From Modicisalibacter xianhensis (GTDB lineage: Bacteria > Pseudomonadota > Gammaproteobacteria > Pseudomonadales > Halomonadaceae), in assembly GCF_900113605.1 (NCBI RefSeq), contig NZ_FOPY01000002.1:248001-312000 (forward strand): a DNA stretch of 64,000 bases, given 5' to 3'. Below are positions 8,788 through 18,583 of the stretch, piece after piece. A program made the translations under genes and the position numbers. Each line of letters opens with the position of its first letter. Positions within the stretch are counted from its first letter, which is position 1. The notes beneath the pieces are model-generated. The model did not search any database and was not told the origin of the DNA. It saw only the letters and a program-made list of their open reading frames with translations.

Positions 8788-9330
8788 ATGGCCGATTACT
8801 GTGACCTGGCGCCGACGCATCCAGTTCACCAACCCTACCACGATAACGAATATGGCTTCCCGGTCGAGAATGACGATGCCCTGTTCGAGCGCCTGGTACT
8901 CGAGATCAACCAAGCCGGCCTGTCATGGTTGACGATCCTCAACAAGCGCACGGCGTTTCGCCAGGCATTCGATGGCTTTGCCATCGCCCGGGTGGCCGGC
9001 TATGGCGAGGCCGATCGCGAGCGGCTGCTGACCGATGCCGGGATCATTCGCAACCGCCTGAAGATTGATGCCACCATTCACAACGCCGGTGTCATCCTTG
9101 GCTTGCAGTCCGAGCATGGCAGCTTCAAGGCCTGGCTGAACCACCATCATCCACTGCCGCTCAACGACTGGGTGCGCGTATTCAAGCGTACCTTCCGCTT
9201 TACCGGTCCGGAAATCGTCAACGAATTTCTGATGAGTACCGGTTACCTGCCGGGAGCACACCGCGAGGACTGTCCGGTACATGCCAGGATCGTCGCCTGC
9301 CGCCCCGCCTGGGCCGATAGCAGTCGCTAG
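8788..9330 (+). CDS. tag: DNA-3-methyladenine glycosylase I
   Basis: 180 residues. Tag removes 3-methyladenine from alkylated DNA as the first step of base excision repair. The family opening is visible (Cys5, then YHDNEYGFP at about 22-30), followed by FERLVLEINQAGLSWLTILNKR and the late FRFTGP segment. The zinc-binding C-terminal set is present as AHREDCPVHA with His and Cys spaced as expected. Opposite strand to the DUF411 gene and 11 bases upstream of the membrane hydrolase gene, with which it may share a transcript. Confidence 0.93.
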   Translation: MADYCDLAPTHPVHQPYHDNEYGFPVENDDALFERLVLEINQAGLSWLTILNKRTAFRQAFDGFAIARVAGYGEADRERLLTDAGIIRNRLKIDATIHNAGVILGLQSEHGSFKAWLNHHHPLPLNDWVRVFKRTFRFTGPEIVNEFLMSTGYLPGAHREDCPVHARIVACRPAWADSSR

Positions 9331-9341
9331 GAGCGAAAGCT

Positions 9342-10406
9342 ATGGATTCCCTGACCCAAGCCTGTCTTGGCGCCGCCATCGGCGGTGCCGTGCTCGGGCG
9401 TCGGCTGGGGCGCAAGGCCGTACTCGCCGGCGCCATCCTGGGCACCCTGCCCGACCTCGATGTGGTCATCGACTACGGCGACGCCGTGGCGGACTACACC
9501 TATCATCGCGGCTTCAGCCACTCACTGCTGGTGCTGGCTGCGCTGTCGGCTTTGCTTGCCGGGCTGACCGCCCGCCTGGCCCCGGCCTGGGGTATCCCGT
9601 TGCGCCACTGGGCGACATTCTATGCCGCCTGCCTGCTCACCCATCCGCTGCTCGACGCTTTCACGACCTACGGCACGCAACTGTGGTGGCCACTGCCCGC
9701 ATCGCCGGTAAGCTGGGCCAGCATCTTCATCATCGACCCGCTGTACACCCTGCCATTGCTGATCAGCGTCCTTTACGTGCTGGCCCGCGGCCTACGCCAA
9801 AGGGCTCTGCACTTGGGACTGGCGCTGTCCACGCTGTATCTCGCCTTCTCGCTTGGCGCCAAGCTGGTGATCGATCAGCGCATGGCGCCGGTGCTTGCCG
9901 CACGCGGACTGCAGGAGGCGCCCCGCCTGGTTCAGCCCACGCCCTTCAATACGCTGCTGTGGCGGATCACGGTCGTGGAGGGCGATCACTATTACGAAGC
10001 GTTGAGTGGCTTGTTCGATTCGACGCCCCCGACGCTGGAACGTTTTCCGCGAGGCGGCGAGCATGCCGACACTGCCCTGGCACTGCCCAGTGGCCGGCGC
10101 CTGCAATGGTTCGCCGGGCCTTTCCTGCGCTACCGGGTCAAGCAGGACAATGACACCGCCTGGCTGATCGCCACCGACCTGCGGCTGGGTTTTCCGGGGT
10201 TCCACCCGTTCAATTTCCGCCTGGCCCAACGCGAAGATGGCAAATGGCAGCCGGTCACGACCCGTGAAGTTCCCGGTCGGCCTGCCGATACCGCGGCCCT
10301 GATGAAGCTGCTGAACCGCGCCATCACGCCTGACATGAGCCTGTGCCCTTCGGCATTCTTCCAGCCGGAGAAGGTGGCGGGACCGAGCACATGCCCTCCG
10401 CCCTGA
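9342..10406 (+). CDS. Membrane-bound metal-dependent hydrolase (YdjM/DUF457 family)
   Basis: 354 residues. The N-terminal half carries the family motifs MDSLTQACLGAAIGG, LGTLPDLDVV and YHRGFSHSLL, where the aspartates and histidines probably bind a metal, inside a bundle of about four hydrophobic helices (to about residue 190). The C-terminal half is soluble. The natural substrate of this family is not known; E. coli YdjM is SOS-controlled. It follows tag by 11 bases and is closed by a strong hairpin terminator at 10411-10439. Confidence 0.82.
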   Translation: MDSLTQACLGAAIGGAVLGRRLGRKAVLAGAILGTLPDLDVVIDYGDAVADYTYHRGFSHSLLVLAALSALLAGLTARLAPAWGIPLRHWATFYAACLLTHPLLDAFTTYGTQLWWPLPASPVSWASIFIIDPLYTLPLLISVLYVLARGLRQRALHLGLALSTLYLAFSLGAKLVIDQRMAPVLAARGLQEAPRLVQPTPFNTLLWRITVVEGDHYYEALSGLFDSTPPTLERFPRGGEHADTALALPSGRRLQWFAGPFLRYRVKQDNDTAWLIATDLRLGFPGFHPFNFRLAQREDGKWQPVTTREVPGRPADTAALMKLLNRAITPDMSLCPSAFFQPEKVAGPSTCPPP

Positions 10407-10410
10407 CACG

Positions 10411-10439
10411 ACAAGCCCGGCCATCGAGGCCGGGCTTGT
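10411..10439 (+). terminator. Hairpin terminator after the membrane hydrolase gene
   Basis: A perfect 12-base stem (ACAAGCCCGGCC / GGCCGGGCTTGT) with the loop ATCGA, just past the stop codon at 10406. The stem is symmetric in base content, so it may also serve the convergent azoreductase gene, whose stop is at 10460. Confidence 0.8.
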
Positions 10440-10459
10440 CTCTCTTCTGGGACTAAACG

Positions 10460-11068
10460 TTAGAGCGTCTCGACCAGCGAATCGATGGCTTGGCGCGCTT
10501 CGCGGAGAGCCGCATCGCGACGCCCTTCCCCCATGTTCAGTCCTTCGGCATAAACGAAATCGACCTCAGTGATACCCATCAGGCCTAGCATATGGCGCAG
10601 GTGGGGCGTCTGGGAATCCAGCTCGGTCCCCGCATACTGGCCGCCACGCGCCGCCAGGACCACGGCTCGCTTGCCCTCCACCAGCCCCTTGGGACCGTTT
10701 TCGGTATAGCGGAAGGTCTTGCCGGCACGCAGGACGCGGTCGAACCAGGCCTTGAGTTGCGAGGGTATGCCCAGGTTGTAGAGCGGCACGGCCAGGACCA
10801 GCACATCATAGGCCAGCAGTTCGTCGACCAGAGACTCGGAGCGCGCCGCCAGGTCATGCTGCTGGCTGTCCCGCGCTTCCTCCGCCACCATCCAGCTGGC
10901 CACCTCGGTACCGTCCAGGTGCGGCAAGGGCTCGGCGACCACGTCACGCTCAAGCAGTGACAGACCGTCACGTGCCGAGGCACGCGCCTTGAAATGCTCG
11001 GCCAGCGCACGCGATTGGCCGTTGTCGCCGAGGATCGAACTGTTGATCAGCAGAACCTTGGATGTCAT
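10460..11068 (-). CDS. azoR: FMN-dependent NADH:quinone oxidoreductase / azoreductase
   Basis: 202 residues from the ATG at 11068, preceded by GGAGGGA. Flavodoxin-like fold. The opening SKVLLINSSILGDNGQSRALA binds the FMN phosphate, YDVLVLAVPLYNLGIPSQLKAWFDRVLRAG forms the middle of the flavin site, and VLAARGGQYAG is the conserved loop near residue 140. AzoR reduces quinones and azo compounds with NADH in two-electron steps, protecting against quinone stress. It has its own AT-rich upstream region (11085-11170) and stands alone. Confidence 0.92.
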   Translation of the reverse strand: MTSKVLLINSSILGDNGQSRALAEHFKARASARDGLSLLERDVVAEPLPHLDGTEVASWMVAEEARDSQQHDLAARSESLVDELLAYDVLVLAVPLYNLGIPSQLKAWFDRVLRAGKTFRYTENGPKGLVEGKRAVVLAARGGQYAGTELDSQTPHLRHMLGLMGITEVDFVYAEGLNMGEGRRDAALREARQAIDSLVETL

Positions 11069-11171
11069 CGCACGTCCCTCCATTGGGCATTGGGAATGAC
11101 ATCCATTTTATGTGGCATTTTTCAAATGAAAATCGCAAAAAACTGCTTTAATCATTCGATAAATACGAAAT

Positions 11172-11924
11172 CTAGAGTGCCTCGATCCCTTGGCCGCACC
11201 CCTGCAGCGTCCGATTCTGCCACTGCAGCGTCACTTGAACCGGATACGGCATGCCACTCATCGAATCGAAACAGGCCTTAGCCTGCAGCCGGGCATGCAG
11301 GGGCTGGTCATCCCGCGTACTACGCAGTTGCACGCTAGCCTCCTGGCCATTGGTCAGTCGCTCGATCTTGTAGGGCAATGTCAGCGTCTGCTGACCGTAA
11401 TCGGCTACCAGGCGCAATTGCGACGTCTGCCGGTCGAGGATCATCATCCATCCCGGCTCATTACCCTTGGCGAAGAAGATCGCATTGGGCCGGGTTTCCC
11501 GGGTGGTCGTCTCGCGGCTGACATCCTGCTCACATTCGAGCCGCCCGTTGGCACTCTCGACGACGGCCTTGCTCCCCTTGTTCCAGAATGAGAGGTCATC
11601 CTTCACGTAACGTGCCCCGGAAGCGACCACCGCCGGGTCGAGCCGATAGAATCCTTGGCCCGACCACAATCGCAATTCACCCTCGGGAAACGCAGCGATA
11701 AGATCCTGCGCCGGCGTGCAACGCCAGGCCACGAACGCCGGCGCACCATCGGCGAAGAAGGCCGACGGCAATAGCGGAGAGGTCGGCTTGGCCTCGACCT
11801 GATCGGCCTGGCTTGGCGTGGGCTGATTGAGCTCCTGGACCTTGGACGGCGCGGAGGGTGCCGGTGCCTGTGAGGCACAGCCGGCAACCATCAGCATGGC
11901 GGCAAACAGCGGGATGAGACGCAT
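11172..11924 (-). CDS. Lipoprotein with MliC-like and COG3650-like domains
   Basis: 250 residues from the ATG at 11924, chosen because it puts a lipoprotein signal at the N-terminus: LFAAMLMVAGC, lipidated Cys16. A Pro/Ala/Gln-rich linker follows (to about residue 55). The first domain (AFVAWRCTP through KGSKAVVE) has the pattern of MliC, the inhibitor of C-type lysozyme, including SGARYVKDDLSFWNKG. The second (FFAKGNEPGWMMIL onward) resembles COG3650 domains often joined to MliC. It is probably an outer membrane lipoprotein that protects peptidoglycan from lysozyme; the inhibitor activity is inferred from family only. Confidence 0.8.
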   Translation of the reverse strand: MRLIPLFAAMLMVAGCASQAPAPSAPSKVQELNQPTPSQADQVEAKPTSPLLPSAFFADGAPAFVAWRCTPAQDLIAAFPEGELRLWSGQGFYRLDPAVVASGARYVKDDLSFWNKGSKAVVESANGRLECEQDVSRETTTRETRPNAIFFAKGNEPGWMMILDRQTSQLRLVADYGQQTLTLPYKIERLTNGQEASVQLRSTRDDQPLHARLQAKACFDSMSGMPYPVQVTLQWQNRTLQGCGQGIEAL

Positions 11925-12063
11925 GGTAACTCCTGTATGACGAGGACAACCCCAGCCACCCAGCATAACAAGCGTCCTCCCCCCTCGCTCCCACTCACTG
12001 ATGGCAATTCTTGCGCTAATTCAACCGTTTGCCTTCCCGGTCCCGACAACCACGATGGCCGGC

Positions 12064-14364
12064 TCAACCATACCGACGACGCAACTCATGTGCCGCCTCG
12101 ACCATGCGCCTCAAGGCGGGCTCGACCTCGGCCCAGCTACGGGTCTTGAGACCGCAGTCCGGATTGACCCACAGCCGCTCGGCGGGAATCCTCTCTGCGG
12201 CCTGTTCCATCAACGCGACCATCCACGCCACTTCGGGGGTGTTCGGCGAATGGATATCGTAGACGCCCGGCCCGATCTCGTTGGGATAGGCGAAATCTCG
12301 AAAAGCATCGAGCAGCTCCATGTCCGAACGCGACGTCTCGATGGTGATCACGTCGGCATCGAGTGCCGCGATGGAGGCAATAATGTCGTTGAACTCCGAG
12401 TAGCACATGTGGGTATGGATCTGCGTGTCGTCGCGCACGACTGACGACGTCAGCCGGAAACACTCCACTGCCCAGTCCAGGTAACGCTGCCATTCGGCCT
12501 GGCGCAACGGCAACCCTTCGCGCAGGGCCGGCTCGTCGATCTGGATGATGCCGATGCCCGCCGCCTCCAGATCGGCGACTTCATCACGCAATGCCAGGGC
12601 GATCTGCCGGCAGGTAGCCTCGCGCGACTGGTCATCGCGCACGAATGACCATTGCAGGATGGTTACCGGCCCCGTAAGCATGCCCTTCATCGGCTTGTCG
12701 GTCAGCGATTGGGCATACTCGCTCCAGCCGACCGTCATCGCCTGGGAGCGGCTGACATCGCCGAAGATCACCGGCGGCTTGACGCAACGTGAACCGTAAC
12801 TCTGCACCCAGCCTTTGGCAGTGAAAGCGAACCCATCGAGCTGCTCGCCGAAGTACTCGACCATGTCGTTGCGCTCCGGCTCGCCATGCACGAACACATC
12901 CAGTCCCAGGGCCTCCTGACGCTCGACGGCAAAGGCGATCTCCTCGCGCATGCGCGTCTCGTAGGCTTCACGGTCCAACTCGCCCTGCTTGAAGGCCCGG
13001 CGTGCGGCACGAATCTCGCTGGTTTGCGGGAACGAGCCAATCGCCGTGGTCGGAAACAGCGGCAGATCGAAGCGTTCCCATTGTGCCCGGGCGCGTACCG
13101 GATATTCACTGGCCCGCTGGCTGTCGCGCGCTGTCACGGCAGCGACGCGTGCCGCGACGCCAGGCCGGTGAATGCGTGGCGAACCTCTCCGGGCATCGAA
13201 TACCGCCGTGGCGTCGGCCAGGCGCGAAGCCTCCTCCGGCGTGGCGCGGCCGTCCAGCAAGCGGGCCAGCGTAGCGACTTCATCGAGTTTCTGCCGGGCG
13301 AAGGCCAGCCAGCCCTTGAGCTCCTCATCCAGGGCAGTCTCGCCGGCCAAGTCCACCGGCACGTGCAATAGCGAACAGCTCGGCGCCAGCCACAGACGAT
13401 CGCCGAGGCGCATGCGAGCGTTCGCCAATGTCTCGCGCAACGTGGCGAGATCGGCGCGCCACACGTTACGGCCATCAATGACCCCCACGGAGAGCACCTT
13501 GTAAGCCGGCAGGCGATCGAGCACCCGCTCGAGCTGTGCCGGGGCGCGAACCACATCGATGTGCAGCCCCTCGACCGGCAAGCCGACCGTCAGCGCCAGA
13601 TTGTCGCCCAAGTCGCCGAAGTAGGTCGCCAGCAGTAGCTTGACCGGGGCCGATTGCAGCATGTTGTAGGCCGACTCATAGGCTTGCCGCCATTCGAGAG
13701 GCAAGTCTTGCACCAGTGCCGGCTCGTCGAGCTGCACCCATTCCACCCCCTGGCTGGCCAGGCGTGTCAGGATCTCGCCGTATACCGGCAGTAAGCTGTC
13801 GAGCAATTCGAGTCGCTCGAACGTCTCGCCGCTTGCGTCGTCTCCCTTGACCTTGCCCAGCCACAACCACGACAGCGGACCGAGCAGGGCGACCTTGACG
13901 GGATGCCCGGCAGCCCGAGCCTCGTCGACTTCATCGAACAGGCGCGAGCTGGCGAGCCGGAAGTCCTGGTCGCGATACAGCTCGGGGACCAGGTAGTGAT
14001 AGTTGGTATCGAAATACTTGGTCATCTCGCAGGCCGCCGCAGGTGTCCCCGTCGGGGCCCGCCCGCGTGCCATGCGGAAGGCGGTGTCGAGATCGACCTC
14101 GCCGGCGACCTGGCCGAAGCGCGGCGGCACGGCGCCGAGCAGCGCCGAGACATTGAGCACCTGATCGTAGAAGGCAAAATCGCCCACAGTAACCAGATCG
14201 AGTCCCGCATCGCGCTGATCCTGCCAGTGGCGTGCGCGCAGTTCGGCCGCGGTGGATTCCAGGGCATCCTGGGTCAGCTCGCCTTTCCAGTAGGCCTCGA
14301 CGGCGTGCTTGAGTTCACGATTCGCGCCGATGCGCGGATAACCCAGTGTATGTGCCAGCGTCAT
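12064..14364 (-). CDS. metE: Cobalamin-independent methionine synthase
   Basis: 766 residues, full length for MetE, which transfers the methyl group of 5-methyltetrahydropteroyltri-glutamate to homocysteine. The N-terminal half ([17 protein letters not shown]-type opening, about 1-400) and the catalytic C-terminal half ([16 protein letters not shown] at about residue 430 onward) are both intact. Zinc ligands fit HMCYSEF and the NPDCGLKTR segment near the end. Transcribed away from metR across 132 bases, the usual arrangement when MetR plus homocysteine activates metE. AAGGAA precedes the ATG. I see no cobalamin or SAM riboswitch; the leader is too short. Confidence 0.97.
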   Translation of the reverse strand: MTLAHTLGYPRIGANRELKHAVEAYWKGELTQDALESTAAELRARHWQDQRDAGLDLVTVGDFAFYDQVLNVSALLGAVPPRFGQVAGEVDLDTAFRMARGRAPTGTPAAACEMTKYFDTNYHYLVPELYRDQDFRLASSRLFDEVDEARAAGHPVKVALLGPLSWLWLGKVKGDDASGETFERLELLDSLLPVYGEILTRLASQGVEWVQLDEPALVQDLPLEWRQAYESAYNMLQSAPVKLLLATYFGDLGDNLALTVGLPVEGLHIDVVRAPAQLERVLDRLPAYKVLSVGVIDGRNVWRADLATLRETLANARMRLGDRLWLAPSCSLLHVPVDLAGETALDEELKGWLAFARQKLDEVATLARLLDGRATPEEASRLADATAVFDARRGSPRIHRPGVAARVAAVTARDSQRASEYPVRARAQWERFDLPLFPTTAIGSFPQTSEIRAARRAFKQGELDREAYETRMREEIAFAVERQEALGLDVFVHGEPERNDMVEYFGEQLDGFAFTAKGWVQSYGSRCVKPPVIFGDVSRSQAMTVGWSEYAQSLTDKPMKGMLTGPVTILQWSFVRDDQSREATCRQIALALRDEVADLEAAGIGIIQIDEPALREGLPLRQAEWQRYLDWAVECFRLTSSVVRDDTQIHTHMCYSEFNDIIASIAALDADVITIETSRSDMELLDAFRDFAYPNEIGPGVYDIHSPNTPEVAWMVALMEQAAERIPAERLWVNPDCGLKTRSWAEVEPALRRMVEAAHELRRRYG

Positions 14365-14479
14365 CGTTATTCCTTGGCGTCTCTAGCGGATAGAATTGGC
14401 GAACAAGATCGCCGTGCGATGGGTAGGCAGTCTCACTGGCAACAGAAATTGAATCAAACTAAATTAACTAATTATTAAA

Positions 14480-14494
14480 ATGAGCGACACTCAT
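14480..14494. promoter_or_regulatory. Candidate MetR binding site
   Basis: ATGAG-CGACA-CTCAT is a perfect inverted repeat with a 5-base spacer, directly upstream of the metR start. Its core TGAG-N5-CTCA has the form of the MetR consensus TGAA-N5-TTCA with one symmetric change per arm and an A at the centre. It is well placed for MetR to repress its own gene and act on divergent metE. Confidence 0.5.
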
Positions 14495-14496
14495 AC

Positions 14497-15411
14497 ATGC
14501 TCGAGCTTCGTCATCTTCGTACGCTGATTGCCTTGCGCGACGCCGGCTCGCTGGTCGAGGCCGCCGAGCGGGTTCACCTGACACAGTCGGCCCTGTCGCA
14601 CCAGATCAAGGACCTGGAAGAACGCCTGGGCAGCCCGTTATTCCTGCGCAAGACCCGGCCGGTCGAATTCACCCGGGCCGGTGAGCGGCTGCTGGCGCTG
14701 GCCGAGCAGATCCTGCCTCAGGTACGCATGGCCGAGCGCGACCTGGCGCGACTGGCTGGTGACGAACAGGGTCGCCTGCACATGGCCATCGAATGTCACA
14801 GCTGCTTCCAGTGGCTGATGCCGACCATCGACCGCTTTCGCGATCACTGGCAGGAAGTGGAAGTCGACATCCCCAGCGGACACAATTTCGATCCGCTCCC
14901 GGCACTGGCTCGAGAGCAGCTCGACCTGGTGATCACCGCCGACCCCCAACCGCTGCCAGGCGTGCACTATGAGCCGTTGTTCCGTTACGAAGGGCTGCTG
15001 GCCGTGGCCAAGCAGCACCGCCTGGCCGGCAAGGCATTCGTCAGACCTGACGACCTGGCTGAAGAGACCTTGATCACCTACCCGGTGGAACACGAGCGAC
15101 TGGACGTGTTCACCCAGTTTCTCGATCCTGCCGGGGTCGCCCCGCATGAGCTGCGCACCGCCGAACTCACGATCATGATGATGCAACTGGTGGCCAGCGG
15201 GCGGGGCGTATGCGCCCTGCCCAACTGGGCATTGACCGAATACCTGGAACGCGACTATGTCCGCGCTTTGCCACTGGGGGAAAATGGCGTATGGAGCACG
15301 CTGTTCGCCGCGATCCGCGAGGAACAGCGCGACCTGCCGTGGATGGAGGATTTTCTGCGTACCGCGCGGGAAACCTCGTTTGCGGTACTCGAGGGCATCA
15401 AGCCCGCCTGA
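14497..15411 (+). CDS. metR: LysR-family activator of methionine synthesis
   Basis: 304 residues. A winged HTH fills residues 1-60 (LRHLRTLIALRDAGSLVEAAERVHLTQSALSHQIKDLEE), followed by an effector-binding domain with ECHSCFQWLMP (about 100-110), the hallmark of MetR proteins, which sense homocysteine. Divergent from metE, which supports the assignment. The ATG at 14497 has little ribosome site. Ends one base before the stop of the convergent lipocalin-like gene. Confidence 0.93.
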   Translation: MLELRHLRTLIALRDAGSLVEAAERVHLTQSALSHQIKDLEERLGSPLFLRKTRPVEFTRAGERLLALAEQILPQVRMAERDLARLAGDEQGRLHMAIECHSCFQWLMPTIDRFRDHWQEVEVDIPSGHNFDPLPALAREQLDLVITADPQPLPGVHYEPLFRYEGLLAVAKQHRLAGKAFVRPDDLAEETLITYPVEHERLDVFTQFLDPAGVAPHELRTAELTIMMMQLVASGRGVCALPNWALTEYLERDYVRALPLGENGVWSTLFAAIREEQRDLPWMEDFLRTARETSFAVLEGIKPA

Positions 15412-15843
15412 TCAGCGGGCCCACTCCAGCAGGGTGACATAGCCACCCTGCAGGATCTGCGGGCTGGGCTCGTCGGTAGACAGGGTCAGACGATCGCTCT
15501 CGAGCGTGACATCGCGACTCAGCCGGGCACCTTCCCAGAAGGCCAGGCTGGCCATGTCCACGTCGTGGTGCACTCGCCCCTCGTCTAGCGACCACTGTCC
15601 GGCATAGGCAAAACCGCTGCGAAAATGCAAAGCCTGGCTGGCGTCGCTTTGCAGGTCGAGCGGCGGCCGCTCGACCGACATGACCTGCACCGACATGCGC
15701 CCCGGGCGTTCCCGGTCAAGCAGGTAGATAAGCTGGCCGGCAGCGCTGCCGAGCGGTGCGACCTCCTTGCCGTCGGGCCAGCGATAGACAAAGCGTACCA
15801 GGCGCCACAGGCCGCTGAGCGCTTCGGGTGTCGTTGTTGTCAT
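15412..15843 (-). CDS. Lipocalin-like domain protein
   Basis: 143 residues from the ATG at 15843 (purine-rich GGTAGGGGAAA upstream). The opening LSGLWRLVRFVYRWPDGKEVAPLG, the YLLDRERPGRMSVQVM strand and the closing YVTLLEWAR fit the small 'lipocalin-like' family, single-domain beta-barrel proteins of unknown ligand. Same strand as and 91 bases downstream of the RstB-like kinase gene, so it may be read through from that operon. A longer frame reaching 15993 overlaps the kinase gene and is rejected as the start. Confidence 0.7.
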   Translation of the reverse strand: MTTTTPEALSGLWRLVRFVYRWPDGKEVAPLGSAAGQLIYLLDRERPGRMSVQVMSVERPPLDLQSDASQALHFRSGFAYAGQWSLDEGRVHHDVDMASLAFWEGARLSRDVTLESDRLTLSTDEPSPQILQGGYVTLLEWAR

Positions 15844-15934
15844 GGTATTTCCCCTACCTCCCCTGAACGATGTACGAAAGGTTGCCAAGCCAGGACAGCA
15901 ACGGAACGTGTCGCCTCGGCAAGCGACCGCTACC

Positions 15935-17560
15935 CTAGCTGACCTTGGCCGCCGGGACGCCACCCGGCAACAGCAAACTGAAGCAGGCGCCACCCAGCGC
16001 TTCGCTATCCTCGATTACCACGCTGCCACCGTGCCAGAGCATGATCTTCTGCACGATCGACAACCCCAGGCCGTAACCGCCCGAGCGTCGGGTGCGGCTG
16101 TTGTCGAGCCTGGCGAAGGGCTTGAAGACTTCCATTCGGTCGCTCTCGGGCACCCCCGGGCCATCGTCTTCGACGTCCAGGCGCACGGCTCGGGCATCCT
16201 GGCTCAAGCGAATCCGCACCCTGGACTCGGCGTGCCGGCAGGCATTGGCCACCAGGTTCTGCAATGCCCGCTGCAGGTAACGGGGTTCGGCGATGACCTC
16301 GACATCGGCGCCGGGTTCGACATCCAGCGTAATCTGCGGATGCAAGGGAGCCAGGGTATCTACCACCCTGGCCGCCATGGCTCGACAGTCGACGCTGTCG
16401 GTCTCCAGCGTGACGCCACTGGCATTGTCGCTGCCCAGACGGGCATAGGTCAGGATCTCGTCGATCAGTTGGTCGAGTTCCTCGATATCGCTGTCGATCC
16501 CTTTCAACTGGCGCCGCACCGGCTCCTCGTCCGACATGTCATCGACCATCTGCACCGCGAAGCGAATGCGTGCCACCGGCGTGCGCAACTCGTGAGAAAC
16601 CGCCCGGATCATTTCCTGCTGGGCACGCAGCAGTGACTGGACCTGAGCAGCCATACCATTGAAGGCCATGCCGAGCCGGCCCATGAAATCGCTGCTCTCG
16701 ACCTTCACCCGGGTATCCAGATACCCACCGGCGATGCGCGTCGCGGCCTTCTCGAGACGCGCCATGCGCGCCTCGAGACCACGCACGACCAGATAGATGG
16801 CCGCTGCCATCATGACCAACGCCACCAGCACCAGCCCCAGCGTCAGCAAGAGCGGCATGGGATCGAAGGCGTGCAGGGGGCCAACCCGGATCCAACGCAA
16901 CGAGCCATCGTTGAACATCGGCTTGAGGCGCGCATAGGCCGTTACCGTGCCCTCTTCGGCGAGCAGATGCAGTACCACGGCACCCTCGTTGAGGCGCTCG
17001 AGCTGGTTGTCGTCGAGCACATCGGGCGGTGCCGTGGCCAGCTCGACCGGCAGGGCCTGACGATCGATCAACGTCTGCAGCGGCAACTCCGGCGAGAACT
17101 TGCCTTCCAGCCAGACCCGCAGGCTGCCGACCAGGCCGCGCAACTGCTTCTCGGAGAGATGCGTCAGCGTGGCCTCGAGCAACAGGGGCTCGCCCGGCAC
17201 CAGGCGCCACAGGTGCCAATCGCCCCGGCTGTCGCGCTTGACCAGCGGCCGGCCATCGTCCAGGCGGGCGCGCTGAAAATAATTGAAATCCTGCTCGTCG
17301 AGGTCATGCAGACTCAGCCGCATGTCGAGCCGCTCGCTCTGGTCGAGGAGCCAGGAGGCACGCCGCTCGGGAGCTACTTCGGCGACCAATGTGGTCAGCA
17401 GCGCCATGGGGGCATCCGCCAGGTTCTCGCGATAATATTCGCGGCGTACCTGGTCCACCATCAGGTACCCCAGCATGGCCAGGCCAAAGGTCAACACCAG
17501 CGCCAGCAGCAAGGATGCATAAACCCGAAAGAACGTGCTGTCGGCCAGGGTGCGACGCAT
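15935..17560 (-). CDS. rstB: Sensor histidine kinase, RstB-like
   Basis: 541 residues. A first membrane helix at about 12-33, a long periplasmic domain to about 235, a second helix at about 238-262, then HAMP. The phosphoacceptor histidine lies in AVSHELRTPVARIRF and the ATPase lobe shows NLVANACRHA (N box), DDGPGVPE (G1) and GGYGLGLSIV (G2). The arrangement and its partner resemble RstB of E. coli. It starts 5 bases after the response regulator gene, so the two are co-transcribed. The signal sensed is unknown. Confidence 0.9.
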   Translation of the reverse strand: MRRTLADSTFFRVYASLLLALVLTFGLAMLGYLMVDQVRREYYRENLADAPMALLTTLVAEVAPERRASWLLDQSERLDMRLSLHDLDEQDFNYFQRARLDDGRPLVKRDSRGDWHLWRLVPGEPLLLEATLTHLSEKQLRGLVGSLRVWLEGKFSPELPLQTLIDRQALPVELATAPPDVLDDNQLERLNEGAVVLHLLAEEGTVTAYARLKPMFNDGSLRWIRVGPLHAFDPMPLLLTLGLVLVALVMMAAAIYLVVRGLEARMARLEKAATRIAGGYLDTRVKVESSDFMGRLGMAFNGMAAQVQSLLRAQQEMIRAVSHELRTPVARIRFAVQMVDDMSDEEPVRRQLKGIDSDIEELDQLIDEILTYARLGSDNASGVTLETDSVDCRAMAARVVDTLAPLHPQITLDVEPGADVEVIAEPRYLQRALQNLVANACRHAESRVRIRLSQDARAVRLDVEDDGPGVPESDRMEVFKPFARLDNSRTRRSGGYGLGLSIVQKIMLWHGGSVVIEDSEALGGACFSLLLPGGVPAAKVS

Positions 17561-17565
17561 TGCGA

Positions 17566-18282
17566 TCAGACATCCTTAACGAAGAGATAACCCTTGCTGC
17601 GTACCGTCTTGATGCGATGCGGCTGATTGGGATCGTCACCGATCTTGGGACGAATGCGGGACACGCGCACGTCGATCGAGCGATCCTGGCCGTCGTACTT
17701 GATGCCGCGCAGCGACGAGAATATTTCCTCGCGCGTGAGCACCCGCCCGGCATTGTCGGCCAATAGCCACAGCAGATCGAACTCGGCGCTGGTCAGGTCG
17801 ATGCGCTCTTCATCGAGCCAGGCTTCGCGCGTGGCGCTATCGATCACCAGGCCGCCGAAGGTCAAGCGTGCCGAACCGCTGTTGCTCTCGGCCGGATCGG
17901 TGCGACGCATCAAGGCGCGCATTCGCGCCAGCAGCACGCGCGGCTGCACCGGCTTCGGCACGTAGTCGTCGGCGCCCATTTCCAGTCCCAGCACCTGATC
18001 CATGTCATCGGTGCGCGCCGTCAACATCAGGATCGGGCCGGCATACAGCGGCCTCACGCGACGGCAGATCGACAGGCCGTCCTCGCCGGGGAGCATCAGG
18101 TCCAGGATGACAATGTCAGGTTCAAGCTCGGTGATTCGCTCGACTCCGTGAGCGCCATCCGCCTCGATGGTGACCTGGAAACCGTTGGCCTCAAGGTACT
18201 CCCGGGTCAGGTTAGCCAGACGCTCGTCATCCTCGATGATCAGTACGTGGTCCTTGTCTTTACTGTCCAAGCTGTTACCCAT
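17566..18282 (-). CDS. rstA: OmpR-family response regulator, RstA-like
   Basis: 238 residues from the ATG at 18282; a TTG four codons upstream is also possible. Receiver domain (about 10-125) with the acidic pair in IIEDDE, the phosphorylated Asp in DIVILDLMLPGEDG and the Lys in VPKPVQ. The C-terminal winged helix is very close to RstA: LRGIKYDGQDRSIDVRVSR and HRIKTVRSKGYLFV. Likely pairs with the kinase gene that follows. No regulatory targets can be inferred from the window. Confidence 0.92.
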   Translation of the reverse strand: MGNSLDSKDKDHVLIIEDDERLANLTREYLEANGFQVTIEADGAHGVERITELEPDIVILDLMLPGEDGLSICRRVRPLYAGPILMLTARTDDMDQVLGLEMGADDYVPKPVQPRVLLARMRALMRRTDPAESNSGSARLTFGGLVIDSATREAWLDEERIDLTSAEFDLLWLLADNAGRVLTREEIFSSLRGIKYDGQDRSIDVRVSRIRPKIGDDPNQPHRIKTVRSKGYLFVKDV

Positions 18283-18552
18283 CCTATTTGGCAAAACATG
18301 GCATGGCTATGCCACTGATTCCCTGACAATGCTACACCTCGCTACAGGGGGTTACGAGATGGTCACTCTCAACCATAGCGGATGGGCGCGGATGATACCC
18401 GAAATCCTTCGCATTCTGTGGCTTTCCACGAAAAATCTTCGATTAGCAAACCCTGAAAAGGCCTAGCCACGCGGCCTGGACCGGCCCCCGACCTTCGCCC
18501 CCAGAAGAGCCACAAGTTACCCACAACTTGTTCACTTGCTGGCCGCCTCCAG

Positions 18553-18568
18553 ACACACTATCTTGTGC
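18553..18568 (+). promoter_or_regulatory. NrdR box 1 of nrdAB
   Basis: ACACACTATCTTGTGC matches the NrdR consensus acaCwAtATaTwGtgt at 13 of 16 positions, including the key C, T-A at the centre, and G. Its centre is exactly 31 bases from the second box, the usual three-turn spacing for tandem NrdR sites that repress ribonucleotide reductase genes. Confidence 0.75.
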
Positions 18569-18583
18569 CCCATTCGCACCAGA

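Noticed and set aside
9281-10153. 290-codon frame overlapping tag and the membrane hydrolase
   Set aside because: Alternate frame of the real gene at 9342-10406; Arg/Pro/Ala-rich with no motif.
14365-14496. Riboswitch (SAM or cobalamin) before metE
   Set aside because: Only 132 bases separate metE and metR, with none of the conserved riboswitch elements; control by MetR explains the layout.
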